From contig JAJDEQ010000033.1 in NCBI GenBank assembly GCA_029259695.1, positions 1-62,820 on the forward strand: a DNA stretch of 62,820 nucleotides, given 5' to 3'. The notes under the pieces are model-generated. The model was not told where the DNA came from and ran no database searches. It saw only the letters and a program-made list of their open reading frames with translations. Below are positions 1 to 10,200 of this stretch, piece by piece. The stretch's first letter is position 1. Every line of letters starts with the position of its first letter. Both the position numbers and the translations under genes were made by a program. This DNA is from Planctomycetota bacterium (GTDB lineage Bacteria > Planctomycetota > B15-G4).

Positions 1-1711
1 GCACGATCCACACGGCGCCGGCCGCGCCCAGTTCGTCGCCCGGCGCACCCACGGCCAGGTCGACGACACCGTCGCCGTCGATGTCGCCGGGGCCGGCGAG
101 GGCGGCGCCCAACCGATCGCCGGTCAGTTGCGGGAAGCCCTTGGTGTTCTCGAGCGCGACCTGGCTCCCGATCGAACCGTCGCTGTCCATCAACAGGATC
201 CACACGCGGCCCTGCTCGACGCCCAGCCCCTTGTGACCCGGCACGCCCAGGGCCAGGTCGGCGACGCCGTTGCCGTCCACGTCGCCGAGCGTCGCGATCG
301 CGCCGCCGAGCTCGTGCTCGTTGCCGCTCGAGCCCACGAAGCCCGCGGCGTTGCAGGCCAGGCTGTTGCAGCCGCCCGATGACGCGCTGATCCTGAACTC
401 GGCGGATGACGTGCCGTCGTCCTCCAGGGCCAGCATCCAGGCCCCGCCCTGGTCTTCGTTCTCGGTGTCGTCGCCGGGGGCGCCGGCGATGAGCTCGGCG
501 TTGCCGTCACCGTCCAGGTCGGGCAGCGCGGTCAGGCTCGCGCCGAAGCGGTCGTTGAAGGCCGTCGGGCCGGTGAAGCCGCCCCCGCCCTCGGCGAGCC
601 GAGTCTGCCCGATCACCGATCCGGTCGCGTTCATGAACAGCACCCAGAGGCTGCCGTCGCCGTTGCCGGTGGCGCCCACGGCGAGGTCCTGCACGCCGTT
701 GCCGTCGAGGTCGTCGATGCGCGCCACGGCCGTGCCGAACTCGTCGTTGTCGTCGAGCGCTCCGCCGAAGCCGCCGTTGTTCTCGTCGACCTGCTGGCTG
801 GCCTTGACCGAGCCGTCGGTGTCCATGAACAGGATGATCACCGAGCCGGACGAACCGGAATCGGGTGCGCCCACGGCGAGGTCGATGACACCGTCGCCAT
901 CCAGGTCACCCAGGTTGGTGATCGCGTCGCCGAATGCCCGGCCGAGGGGCGGGATGAAGTTGTGCGACTTCACCGTGCCGTCGGTGTCGAGGAACAGGAT
1001 CCACACCAGCCCGAGGCCGTGTCGGGGTGCGCCTACGGCGAGGTCACCCACGCCGTCGCCATCCAGATCACCGAGCCCTGAGACGGCCGCGCCGAAGTCG
1101 CCGAGCACGGCCAGGAACCCGGTGAAGCCGCCGTCTTCCACGCCGATGCGCTGGTGGTCCTTCACCGTGCCGTCGCTGTTCAGGAACAGGACGAAGCACG
1201 CGCCGGTGGTGTCGCCCAACGCACCCGGTGCCCGGCGCGCGCCGACCGCGATGTCCACGACGCCGTCGCCGTCGATGTCGCCGAGACTGGTGACCGACGT
1301 GCCGAAGCGCGCGCCCTCGTTGAGCGGGCCGGCGAAACCGCCTTCGGTCGCGCTGATCTTCTGGCGCTCGAGCACGCGCCCCGCGTCGTCGAGGAACGCC
1401 ACCCACACGGCGCCGCGGTTGTCCTCGCCGGGCACGGGCGTGTCATCGTCCCGGGGCACGCCGAAGACCACGTCGATGTTGCCGTCGCCGTCCAGGTCGC
1501 CGATCGGCGCCACCGCCGAACCGAAGTCGTCCTTCAGGCTGAGCGGCCCGATGCCGGGCGCCTCGCCGATGCGCAACTGGGAGATGACTTCGCCCGGTGA
1601 CTGCTGCAGCGGCAGCGCGTGAGCGCCGGGCTGGATGGCGAGGGACACCAGGAGCGCCGACAGCGCGGTGATCGGGCGGAACGCGGGGTGACGGATCTCT
1701 CGTGCGATCAC
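1..1711 (-). CDS. Secreted FG-GAP repeat protein (3' end cut by window edge)
   Basis: About 570 codons are visible, starting from a GTG at 1711 with a clear GAGGAGGA ribosome site just upstream and running off the window at base 1. The N-terminus has a hydrophobic signal segment ending near AHALPLQQ. The rest is a string of roughly eight FG-GAP blades of about 65 residues, each with a Ca2+-binding DLDGDGxxD or DIDGDGVVD motif followed by a LAVGAP-type strand; this is the integrin-like beta-propeller fold. Such proteins are exported and usually bind ligands or surfaces rather than catalyse. The gene stands alone on the minus strand behind a 247-bp leader. No enzymatic domain is seen. Whether it ends in the C-terminal module found in two other secreted proteins here cannot be known. 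Confidence 0.85.
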   Translation of the reverse strand, partial: MIAREIRHPAFRPITALSALLVSLAIQPGAHALPLQQSPGEVISQLRIGEAPGIGPLSLKDDFGSAVAPIGDLDGDGNIDVVFGVPRDDDTPVPGEDNRGAVWVAFLDDAGRVLERQKISATEGGFAGPLNEGARFGTSVTSLGDIDGDGVVDIAVGARRAPGALGDTTGACFVLFLNSDGTVKDHQRIGVEDGGFTGFLAVLGDFGAAVSGLGDLDGDGVGDLAVGAPRHGLGLVWILFLDTDGTVKSHNFIPPLGRAFGDAITNLGDLDGDGVIDLAVGAPDSGSSGSVIILFMDTDGSVKASQQVDENNGGFGGALDDNDEFGTAVARIDDLDGNGVQDLAVGATGNGDGSLWVLFMNATGSVIGQTRLAEGGGGFTGPTAFNDRFGASLTALPDLDGDGNAELIAGAPGDDTENEDQGGAWMLALEDDGTSSAEFRISASSGGCNSLACNAAGFVGSSGNEHELGGAIATLGDVDGNGVADLALGVPGHKGLGVEQGRVWILLMDSDGSIGSQVALENTKGFPQLTGDRLGAALAGPGDIDGDGVVDLAVGAPGDELGAAGAVWIV

Positions 1712-1796
1712 GACGGTCCTCCTCGTAGCGATGGCCGGGCGGGAACTGCTGCGCGACGGATCGGTGATGGAGTCCCGCGGCGTCGCGCGGCAGATG

Positions 1797-1814
1797 GCGA
1801 ATCGCCCGATTCGC
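1797..1814. promoter_or_regulatory. Perfect 8-bp inverted repeat upstream of the FG-GAP gene
   Basis: GCGAATCG and CGATTCGC are separated by two bases, about 86 bp upstream of the GTG start at 1711. It is the only strong dyad I see in this 247-bp leader (1712-1958). It could be a dimeric repressor or activator site, or a hairpin in the leader RNA; nothing else identifies the binding factor. Confidence 0.25.
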
Positions 1815-1958
1815 TCGCTCTCGCCCGGCCCGAGGGTACTCGTGGTTTCCGATGCCGCCTACGCAGGGAGAGCGTGGACGGATGGCCGGTGTGTCACCGA
1901 CGATCCCCGAACACGCTGCATCAGGCGAACGGGGGCCGAATCACTCACGAGGCGTCAA

Positions 1959-2372
1959 CTACCCCCCCGCGAGCTTGGCGTTGAAGCCGAGCTTGGTGAG
2001 CGCGTCGATCAGCGTGTCGCGGTGATCGCCCTGGATCTCGATCACGCCGTCCTTGACCGTGCCGCCGGTGCCGCACTTCCGTTTGAGTTGCTTGGCGAGC
2101 TTGGCGAGATCCTTGTCGTCGAGCGGCACGCCGGTGACGAGCGTCATGCCCTTGCCCTTGCGGCCCTTGGTCTCGCGGTGCACGCGCACGACGCCGTCGT
2201 CGGGGACGCTGGGGCCCGCGGGCGCGTGCTTGTCGCGCTGCTTGTGCTTGCCCTTGGCCTTGCCCGGTTTGCAATCGCACTTCGCCGCGGGCCGCCCGCA
2301 GCTCGGGCACATGCGGCCGTGCTCGCTGGAGAAGATCAGGTCGCCGGTTTCGATCGGGCGCTTGGGACTCAT
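1959..2372 (-). CDS. yciH: SUI1/eIF1-family translation factor (YciH-like)
   Basis: This 137-residue protein matches the bacterial YciH branch of the eIF1/SUI1 family, which acts on the small ribosomal subunit to control start-site fidelity. The N-terminal third is a small Cys-rich segment (CPSCGRPAAKCDC) that could bind zinc, followed by a Lys-rich linker. The SUI1 core covers roughly residues 60-137 and shows the family signature KRKCGTGGTVKDGVIEIQGD, followed by a helix like those of SUI1 proteins. The start ATG overlaps the stop of the upstream GIY-YIG gene as ATGA, so the two are probably translationally coupled. Length and C-terminal end are normal for the family. Confidence 0.9.
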   Translation of the reverse strand: MSPKRPIETGDLIFSSEHGRMCPSCGRPAAKCDCKPGKAKGKHKQRDKHAPAGPSVPDDGVVRVHRETKGRKGKGMTLVTGVPLDDKDLAKLAKQLKRKCGTGGTVKDGVIEIQGDHRDTLIDALTKLGFNAKLAGG

Positions 2373-2884
2373 GGCTCGGCGTGCTTCTCGGTGGGTGCGG
2401 CGGTCCCGGCGTGAGGTGCGGCCTTGGTGGGTGCGGCCGTCTTGCTCGGTGGTGCGGTCCCGGTCGGTGGGGCGGCCCTGGCGTGAGGGGCGCGGTGGTC
2501 GGCGGCGAGCATTTCGTCGAGGGCGTCGCGCTCGCGCACGAGCAGTTCCTTGCGGTCGCGCGACAGTTTCTTGATGCGGGCTTCCAGGCGCAACGCGTCA
2601 CCGCGTTCACCCACGTTGTGTTCGAGCACCAGCTCCAGCGGGCCCCGGCCGCGCAGGTACTTGGCGCCCTTGCCCTCGCCCCGCTCGTGCTCCTCGAGCC
2701 GCCGCTCCACGTCGGTGGCCACGCCGGTGTACAGCGAGCCGTCGGCGCAGCGCACGAGGTAGATCGACCAGGCGGGCTTGCCGGCCGACTCGGCGCCCGG
2801 GACCGTGCCTCGCGCCGGGTCTTGGGTGGGGTCGTGCGTGGGAGGAGACATCGAGGCGGGCCTCGCGGGGGACATCGGGGGCAT
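2369..2884 (-). CDS. GIY-YIG domain protein (YhbQ/UPF0213-like)
   Basis: The GIY-YIG fold covers about residues 37-115 from the chosen start: SIYLVRCADGSLYTGVATDV carries the paired Tyr strands, followed by the conserved Arg/Glu helix (VERRLEEHERGEG) and AKYLRGRGPLELVLEH. This resembles the small stand-alone UPF0213/YhbQ family, whose role is uncertain (weak nuclease or DNA-repair function proposed). The start is unclear: ATGs lie at 2884, 2875 and 2851 and none has a strong ribosome site. 2884 is chosen because further extension would run into the divergent uup start at 2922. The C-terminal 40 residues are a low-complexity Ala/Pro/Thr tail built from degenerate DNA repeats, which is unusual. 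It overlaps yciH by four bases (ATGA). Confidence 0.8.
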   Translation of the reverse strand: MPPMSPARPASMSPPTHDPTQDPARGTVPGAESAGKPAWSIYLVRCADGSLYTGVATDVERRLEEHERGEGKGAKYLRGRGPLELVLEHNVGERGDALRLEARIKKLSRDRKELLVRERDALDEMLAADHRAPHARAAPPTGTAPPSKTAAPTKAAPHAGTAAPTEKHAEP

Positions 2885-2921
2885 GGTACCGCGCGGCCGT
2901 CGCCCGTAACCTCCCCGTCCC

Positions 2922-4907
<1,986 letters not shown>

Positions 4908-4966
4908 GCTAGGATGCGCACCGCCACCGGGCGCTTGCGGAAGACAACCGAGCGGAGCGAGAGCAC

Positions 4967-5190
4967 ATGAGCGTTGCCATCATCGGACCCGTGATCACGG
5001 TGTTGCGCAGGAAGGCCCGGCGGTCTTCGGCACGCCGTCGTCCTTCGTGATGAAGGTCCTGAGCAACGAGACCGACACGAACGAGATCATCAAGGCGGTG
5101 GTGGGAGAACGCAATCGGCTGGCGGGCTGGCTCTCGGACGTCTGCCTGGCGCACGCCGCACTCAAGCTGCGGGCGTACGCCACGTCTTGA
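4967..5190 (+). pseudogene. Small frameshifted gene between uup and GNAT gene
   Basis: An ATG at 4967 (GGAG site 10 bases before) opens a reading frame beginning MSVAIIGPVITV with host-like third-position GC, but this frame soon becomes Arg-rich and stops at 5050. Strong codon bias continues in the -1 frame from about 5005 (AQEGPAVFGTPSSFVMKVL) to a TGA at 5190. The simplest reading is one protein of about 73 residues broken by a single missing base near 5003-5015. Alternatively there are two tiny coupled ORFs: the first stop and the second ATG (5050) overlap as TGATG, and the second stop overlaps the TTG start of the next gene. I do not recognise the protein. A sequencing indel is possible. 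Confidence 0.45.
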
Positions 5191-5768
5191 CGGCCGAGCA
5201 CGCAGCGCGCCCCGAGTTCCCGGCGCTGGAGACCGAGCGCCTGCTGTTGCGCTCACTCGAGGGCGGCGATCTGCCGTTCGTGCTGAGCCACTTCGGTGAC
5301 CCGCAGGTCACGCGCTACCTGCTCGATTCACCGCCCCTGCGCAGCGAGAACGAGGCGCGGGAGCTGATCGAGTTCTACGCCACGCGCGAGGGCCACGGTC
5401 CCAACCGCTGGTGCATCGTGCGCAGGGCGGATGACACGGCCATCGGCACCTGCGGCTTCCACTGCTGGGAGCCGCAGCACCGCCGCGCCGAGATCGGCTA
5501 CGACCTGAGCCCGGCGGCCTGGGGTCACGGCTACATGACCGAGGTGCTGCGCGCGGCGATCACCCACGGCTTCGAGCGTCTGGAACTGAACCGCATCGAA
5601 GCGCTGGTCTACGGCGAGAACCGCCGCTCGATCAAGCTGCTGGAGCGCCTCGGCTTCCGAGCGGAGGCGACCTTGCGCGACGACTTCGAGCGCGACGGGG
5701 AGGCCTACGACCACGAGCTGTATGCGCTGCTGCAGCGCGACCGGCCGTCGGGTCGTAACGGGTCGTGA
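5187..5768 (+). CDS. GNAT-family N-acetyltransferase, RimJ/RimL-like
   Basis: 193 residues with the layout of RimJ/RimL-type acetyltransferases: N-terminal LETERLLLRSLEGGD, central IGTCGFHCWEPQHRRAEIGY, and the acetyl-CoA-binding segment AAWGHGYMTEVLRAAITHGF, followed by NRIEALVYGENRRSIKLLER and a C-terminal beta hairpin ending HELYALL. These enzymes transfer acetyl from acetyl-CoA to an amine, often a protein N-terminus; the substrate here is unknown. The start is a TTG at 5187 overlapping the stop of the preceding small ORF, so translation is probably coupled; no good independent ribosome site is present. Confidence 0.85.
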   Translation: MTAEHAARPEFPALETERLLLRSLEGGDLPFVLSHFGDPQVTRYLLDSPPLRSENEARELIEFYATREGHGPNRWCIVRRADDTAIGTCGFHCWEPQHRRAEIGYDLSPAAWGHGYMTEVLRAAITHGFERLELNRIEALVYGENRRSIKLLERLGFRAEATLRDDFERDGEAYDHELYALLQRDRPSGRNGS

Positions 5769-5795
5769 CCTTCGCCGCCGTGAGCGGCGCGTGAT

Positions 5796-6611
5796 TCAGC
5801 GGAGCTCGACCCACTTGGCCGCCACGCCGTCGGGCATGTCCATGGGGCCGTCGCGGCTGAACGGTCCCAGCAGCGCGGCCGCCTCCGAGGTGCGGTCGCC
5901 GCCGGTGCGACGTCCCACGGGGACCTTGCCCATGGCGAACACGAACGTGGCGCCCATCGGCGGCGCGGGCCGCTTCACCCGGTGCACGATGATGCCGGGT
6001 CCTTCGGGATCGTTGGGGTTCACGAGTGACAGCGTGCGCGGGAGGTGTTTGCGCTTCGCCGGTTCCAGGCCGAGATCGGTGTAGGCCTGCTCGGCGCGCT
6101 CCAGGTCGGCCGAGCGCACGGCGATGTGATAGACCTGACAGCGCGGCGCATCCTTCGGGCGCCTGGCCGACAGCTCGACGAGTTGGAACGGGTAGCCGTC
6201 CGGGTCCGCCAGGCGTGTGCTGTGTCCCAGAGCGAAGCGCTCAGGTCCGCTGATCACACGAGCCCCGGCCTTGACGGCCTGCTCGATGGCCGGCTGCATG
6301 TCGCGCACCACGAAGTTGAGGTAGGGGCCGGCGATCTCGCCGTCGGCGGGCAACTCCGGCGCGTGACCGAGCACGAGTTCGATGCGCGTCATGCCGTTGA
6401 CGAGCGTGGACGCCTCTTCGGTCTCGCGCTCGGGTTCGAAGTCGAGTCCGTCGCGATAGAACTCGACGGACTCCGCCATGCGGGCGACCTTCATCTCGAG
6501 GCCCCAGACCACGGTGTCGCGCGCGGGCGCGACGGGCTGCGGTTGGATCAGCCCTGCGCCGGGTTCCGCGGCGAACAGGCCCGACCAGAGCAGCAGCGTC
6601 TCGATCAGCAT
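5796..6611 (-). CDS. Two-domain VOC (glyoxalase/bleomycin-resistance fold) protein
   Basis: 271 residues containing two vicinal-oxygen-chelate units: one at about 35-147 (WGLEMKVARMAESVEFYRDG, then DPDGYPFQLVE) and a second from about 158 (YHIAVRSADLERAEQAYTDL). VOC proteins bind a metal and act on small molecules as lyases, dioxygenases or resistance binders; the family member cannot be fixed from sequence alone. The N-terminus (MLIETLLLWSGLFAAEPGAG) is hydrophobic and could be a signal peptide, which would be unusual for a VOC enzyme and suggests export. Ribosome site GGGAGAG sits just upstream of the ATG. It is convergent with the GNAT gene, 27 bp away. Confidence 0.8.
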   Translation of the reverse strand: MLIETLLLWSGLFAAEPGAGLIQPQPVAPARDTVVWGLEMKVARMAESVEFYRDGLDFEPERETEEASTLVNGMTRIELVLGHAPELPADGEIAGPYLNFVVRDMQPAIEQAVKAGARVISGPERFALGHSTRLADPDGYPFQLVELSARRPKDAPRCQVYHIAVRSADLERAEQAYTDLGLEPAKRKHLPRTLSLVNPNDPEGPGIIVHRVKRPAPPMGATFVFAMGKVPVGRRTGGDRTSEAAALLGPFSRDGPMDMPDGVAAKWVELR

Positions 6612-7028
6612 GCGTGTCTCTCCCGTCGAGGGCCCCTCGATCCTTTGCCCGCCGGCCCCTCTACCGTACCTCCTGCGCCGCGGTCCGTGAGCCGTTGTGC
6701 ACGATCGGAACGTCTGCTCGCTCTTGGCTGTGACGCCCCGCCGCGGACCTCGATTGGGAGACTGGGAAGATACGCGAGCCGGTCGACCGGGCCGCCGGGG
6801 TGGTGACGGGCAACGGCGGCCCCGAGCACGCCGTCATGGCGTGATGGCCGCCACGGCGCTGGTGGCCGCGAAGCCGCCCGACGCGGTGTCCCGGACCAGA
6901 ACTGAGTGCAGAAGCGCAATACGGCCGGAACGCCGACGGGCATGCGACCGGTAACTGCGATCTTTGGGACACGACGGGACGACGACTGATTGGCGCATAG
7001 GATGGTGGAACCCCCAGCGGAGCAAGCC
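6612..7028. other. 417-bp divergent intergenic region
   Basis: Lies between the divergent VOC and beta-helix genes and must hold both promoters. Open frames cross it on both strands, but they lack ribosome sites and show no recognisable protein. No convincing hairpin, repeat or RNA gene is seen. Confidence 0.5.
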
Positions 7029-8660
7029 ATGCACACCTGTTGCACGCTGTTCGCCGGCGTCGTGCTGTCGCTCGTCGTCTGCGCCCCTGCACTCGCCGGT
7101 GGAACGATCCTGCTCGTGCCCGGTGACCACGCGTCGATCCAGGCGGCCGTGGATGCCGCGGTGGACGGGGACACGATCGAGGTGGCGGCCGGCACCTGGG
7201 CCGAGAGCGTGACGATCACGGGCAAAGGCCTCACCCTGCGGGGGGCCGGCGCTGCGGTGACGACGATCGACGGGAGCGGCGTTCCCGGCGCGTCGGCCAT
7301 CACCTGTGACGGCGGGGCCGGTACCGACGTGCTCGTCGAGGGCTTCACCGTGCGGGGCGGCACGAGTACGGGCGGCATCCACGGCGTGTCGGGCAGCGTC
7401 ACCGTGCGTGACGCGGTGCTGTGCGACAACGCGTCGAACTTCGGCGGCGGCTTCCTGCAGGACTTCTCGTGCTCGGCGCAACTGGACGACTGCACGATCC
7501 GCGACAACCAGGCGACCAACGAGGGCGGCGGCACGTACGCCTCCAGCTTCGGGACGTCCAACCCGCTCACGGTGGAGCGCTGTCTCTACGAGGACAACCA
7601 GGCGGGGACGCTGGGGGGCGGCTTCTCCGGCTACACGGTCGCGACCGACTGCGTGCTCCGCGGCAACGCCGCGGATGTCGGCGGCGGGGCGTACTACGGC
7701 GCGGACGGCGTGATCCCGCTCCTGCGCTGCACGTTCGAGGGCAACACGGCGACGACGTCGGCCGGCGGGGTGTGCATCACGACGAGCTCGGGAGCGGGAG
7801 CGACCCTGCAGGATTGCACGTTCGCGGGCAACAGCTCGGGCGGCGACGCCGGAGCGGCGTCGGTCTACGCCTACAGCGATGGTCCGTTCAACACGACCCT
7901 CGTACGCCGTTGTGCATTCCTCGGCAACGCCTCCGGGCCGGGCGAACCCGAGCTGCGCGTCGAGGCCACGACCTTCGCGACGTCCCCGAAGAGTGTCGAC
8001 GTGCTGAAGTGCACGTTCTGGGGCGATCGCGTCGAGGGCAACGGCGGCCTCGCGCTGCAGAACGACATCTTCTGGAACGGCGCGAGCTGGGGAACGGACT
8101 CGGGCTCGATCAGCGTGACGTACACGTGCTCGCCGGGGTTCACGCCAGGCATCGGCAACATCAGCAGCGCACCCTCACTGGTCGACCCCGACAACGGCGA
8201 CGGGCACCTGAACTTCGACTCGCCCTGTATCGATGCCGGGACGGGCTCCGATCCGGACGGCACGCAGGCCGACATGGGCGCCTTCCCCTACGATCCCTGG
8301 ACCGACCTGGCTGGCGGCGTGGCCGGCAACTCGTCGCCGAGCCTGCTGGGCGAGGGAACGCTGCGCGTGGGCGACCCGGTCACGCTGACCCTGTCGGGCG
8401 GACCGCCCTTCGGCTCGGTCAACCTGATCCTCGGGGCATCCGAACTCGCCGCACCGTTCAAGGGCGGCACGCTGTGGCCGGCCTTGGACTTCATCGTGTA
8501 CGGCTTGCCCACCGACGGGGATGGTCAGCTCGTGCTGGGTGGTAACTGGTTGCCGGGCCTGCCCGCGGGTACGGCTGTCACCTTCCAGTCCTGGTACGCC
8601 GATGGGGGGGCACCGGCGGGCTTCGCGGGCAGCAACGGAGTGCGGGGCACTCAACCCTGA
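7029..8660 (+). CDS. Secreted right-handed beta-helix protein
   Basis: 543 residues from the ATG at 7029, chosen because a Sec signal peptide follows directly (MHTCCTLFAGVVLSLVVCAP, cleavage near ALAGG) and CGGAG lies upstream. The mature start (DHASIQAAVDAAVDGDTIEV) is the classic entry of parallel beta-helix proteins, and residues to about 400 are PbH1-type rungs with GGGxxxx turns and repeated CTI/CTF cysteines. This fold is found in pectate-lyase-like glycosidases and in many uncharacterised surface proteins; no catalytic residues can be assigned. The last 115 residues form a separate module ending in TFQSWYADGGAPAGFAGSNG, homologous to the end of the VCBS protein at 16113-18632, probably for secretion or anchoring. 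Confidence 0.85.
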   Translation: MHTCCTLFAGVVLSLVVCAPALAGGTILLVPGDHASIQAAVDAAVDGDTIEVAAGTWAESVTITGKGLTLRGAGAAVTTIDGSGVPGASAITCDGGAGTDVLVEGFTVRGGTSTGGIHGVSGSVTVRDAVLCDNASNFGGGFLQDFSCSAQLDDCTIRDNQATNEGGGTYASSFGTSNPLTVERCLYEDNQAGTLGGGFSGYTVATDCVLRGNAADVGGGAYYGADGVIPLLRCTFEGNTATTSAGGVCITTSSGAGATLQDCTFAGNSSGGDAGAASVYAYSDGPFNTTLVRRCAFLGNASGPGEPELRVEATTFATSPKSVDVLKCTFWGDRVEGNGGLALQNDIFWNGASWGTDSGSISVTYTCSPGFTPGIGNISSAPSLVDPDNGDGHLNFDSPCIDAGTGSDPDGTQADMGAFPYDPWTDLAGGVAGNSSPSLLGEGTLRVGDPVTLTLSGGPPFGSVNLILGASELAAPFKGGTLWPALDFIVYGLPTDGDGQLVLGGNWLPGLPAGTAVTFQSWYADGGAPAGFAGSNGVRGTQP

Positions 8661-8806
8661 TCGAACACGATGCGCCTCACGGCTCGAGGGCTGAGCGCCT
8701 GGCAAGTCGCTTGCGTGTTCGAGCGACCCCAGAGATTGTGAGAACCCCCGGACGCGACGACGCTCGCGGCCGTGGAACGAACTGGCCCGGGAGGACGGTG
8801 AGCCCG

Positions 8807-8914
8807 ATGGAGAAGGGGATGGCGATGGAGAAGGGGATGGCGATGGACAAGGGGATGGCGATGGACAAGGGGATGACGATGGACAGGGGGATGACGATGG
8901 ACGAGGGGACGGCG
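8807..8914 (+). repeat. Six tandem 18-bp units, each with an SD-like motif and ATGs
   Basis: Units start at 8807, 8825, 8843, 8861, 8879 and 8897. The consensus is ATGGAnAAGGGGATGnCG and the two outermost left units are identical; divergence rises to the right. Being 18 bp, copy-number change keeps frame. Each AAGGGG lies six bases before the ATG that begins the next unit, an ideal ribosome-site spacing. Encoded repeat is M(E/D)KGM(A/T). Confidence 0.9.
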
Positions 8915-9499
8915 AGACGGACACGGCGACAACGGGGTGGATGGTTGCCGGCGGTCTTCGTCGCGTGGTCGTGCGCGACGGGCTGTCACGGAATCAGCAC
9001 GGAGCAGTTCTACGCGCCGGAGTCTCCAGGCGGGACCGTGGTGCCGACGACCCCGTACACGCAGGCGGGGCCGAAGCTCGTGCTCCGCTCCGAGTCGGGG
9101 AAGGAGTTCCTGACCGTGCAGGTCGAGGACTACGCCGACTACGCCGTTGCGGCCGGTCCGCTCCCGTACCTGTGGGTGATGCCCTACTTCGCGTTCAGTT
9201 GGATCTGGGCGGACGACCTGCCCGCGGACTCGATCACCCTCTCGGTCGAATCGTCTCACGGTCGCAACGCGATTGAAGTCGTGAACGCCATGTTGCGCGA
9301 ACCGGAAGGCGAGTGGATCGCGCCTGCCTCGGTCGAACCCTTCGCCTCCTGGATGCTCATCCGTTATGAGTTGCCCGTGGGCTTCGGACCGGTGCTCGAG
9401 TGGGCACCTGAAGCGATCGAGATCAACGGAACGATCTACCGCTTCCCGCAGGTCGTGATCGAGCGTCGCGAGGGCTGGAAGGAGTGGATGGCGGGGTAG
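8807..9499 (+). CDS. Putative lipoprotein with repetitive start region
   Basis: From the ATG at 8807 (GGGAGGA 10-15 bases upstream) the protein has 230 residues; the first 36 are six M(E/D)KGM(A/T) repeats. The frame continues into an Arg-rich stretch and a short hydrophobic segment ending AWSCATGC, a plausible lipobox. If translation instead starts at the last repeat (8897), the product is a conventional lipoprotein precursor with RRTRRQR as the n-region and the lipid Cys near residue 30. That later start gives the more sensible protein; the upstream ATGs may act as alternative or decoy starts. The mature part (about 170 residues, with strand-forming segments such as GKEFLTVQVEDYADYAV) has no family I recognise. 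Confidence 0.65.
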   Translation: MEKGMAMEKGMAMDKGMAMDKGMTMDRGMTMDEGTARRTRRQRGGWLPAVFVAWSCATGCHGISTEQFYAPESPGGTVVPTTPYTQAGPKLVLRSESGKEFLTVQVEDYADYAVAAGPLPYLWVMPYFAFSWIWADDLPADSITLSVESSHGRNAIEVVNAMLREPEGEWIAPASVEPFASWMLIRYELPVGFGPVLEWAPEAIEINGTIYRFPQVVIERREGWKEWMAG

Positions 9500-9578
9500 G
9501 CTGGAGCGCGACGCGCGGCGCGGCGTCCGGTACGTTGCGCATAGGAGAGCGTGTCGCCTTCACTCCCGAGGACATCCG

Positions 9579-10094
9579 ATGATCCGGCCGGCGCGGGACG
9601 GGGACGCGGGACGTCTGGCGGAGATCCACGTCGCGGCCTGGCGCGAGGCGTACCGCGAGATCCTGCCCGCCGCGCAGCTCGCCGGGCTGAGCGTGGTCCG
9701 CCGCACGCGGAACTGGGAGTTGTGGCTCGCGGCCCCGAGCGTGCTCACGTGGGTCGACGAGCGCGGGGGTCGCCCGGTCGGCTTCGCCACGCTCGGTCCG
9801 CTGCGCGCCCATGGCCGGACCAGTCGATCGCTGGGCGAGCTGCGCATGCTGTACGTCGACCCGGAGCACTGGCGCAGGGGCATCGGGCGTGACTTGCTGG
9901 AGCGCGTGCTCGACGCCGCACGCGAGCGAGGCTTCTCCCAGATCGTGCTCTGGGTGCTCACGCAGAACCTGCGGGCGCGGGCGTTCTACTCGGCGCTCGG
10001 TTTCGAACCGGATCGCACGCGACAGGACACGGTCGGCGGCCACCCCGTCGACGAGACGCGCTACTGCCTGCAACTGCAGCAGCCGGCGGGCTGA
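9579..10094 (+). CDS. GNAT-family N-acetyltransferase
   Basis: 171 residues beginning MIRPARDGDAGRLAEIHVAA, the usual first strand and helix of GNAT enzymes. The acetyl-CoA loop is LRMLYVDPEHWRRGIGRDLL, followed by ARERGFSQIVLWVLTQNLRA and FYSALGFEPD, the conserved motif B region. GAGGACATCCG upstream of the ATG provides the ribosome site. The substrate cannot be predicted; the FYSALGFE type is common in small-molecule or ribosomal-protein acetyltransferases. It is convergent with the subtilase gene 107 bp away. Confidence 0.88.
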   Translation: MIRPARDGDAGRLAEIHVAAWREAYREILPAAQLAGLSVVRRTRNWELWLAAPSVLTWVDERGGRPVGFATLGPLRAHGRTSRSLGELRMLYVDPEHWRRGIGRDLLERVLDAARERGFSQIVLWVLTQNLRARAFYSALGFEPDRTRQDTVGGHPVDETRYCLQLQQPAG

Positions 10095-10200
10095 TTCGCC
10101 GCGCAGGCGGTGTGACACCCCGTCGAGCACCGAAGGTGTCGATCGACGCAGCCCTGCAGCGCCAGGCGTGTCCGCAGCAGGAGCTGGTGAGAAGCCCGGG

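Noticed and set aside
6612..7028. A degraded gene in the gap before the beta-helix protein
   Set aside because: Fragments of open frames on both strands have no start site or recognisable motif, and codon bias does not hold over length.
8807..8914. CRISPR-like or regulatory RNA repeat
   Set aside because: The units are contiguous, in frame and coding (M-E/D-K-G-M-A/T), so a protein-coding minisatellite explains them better.
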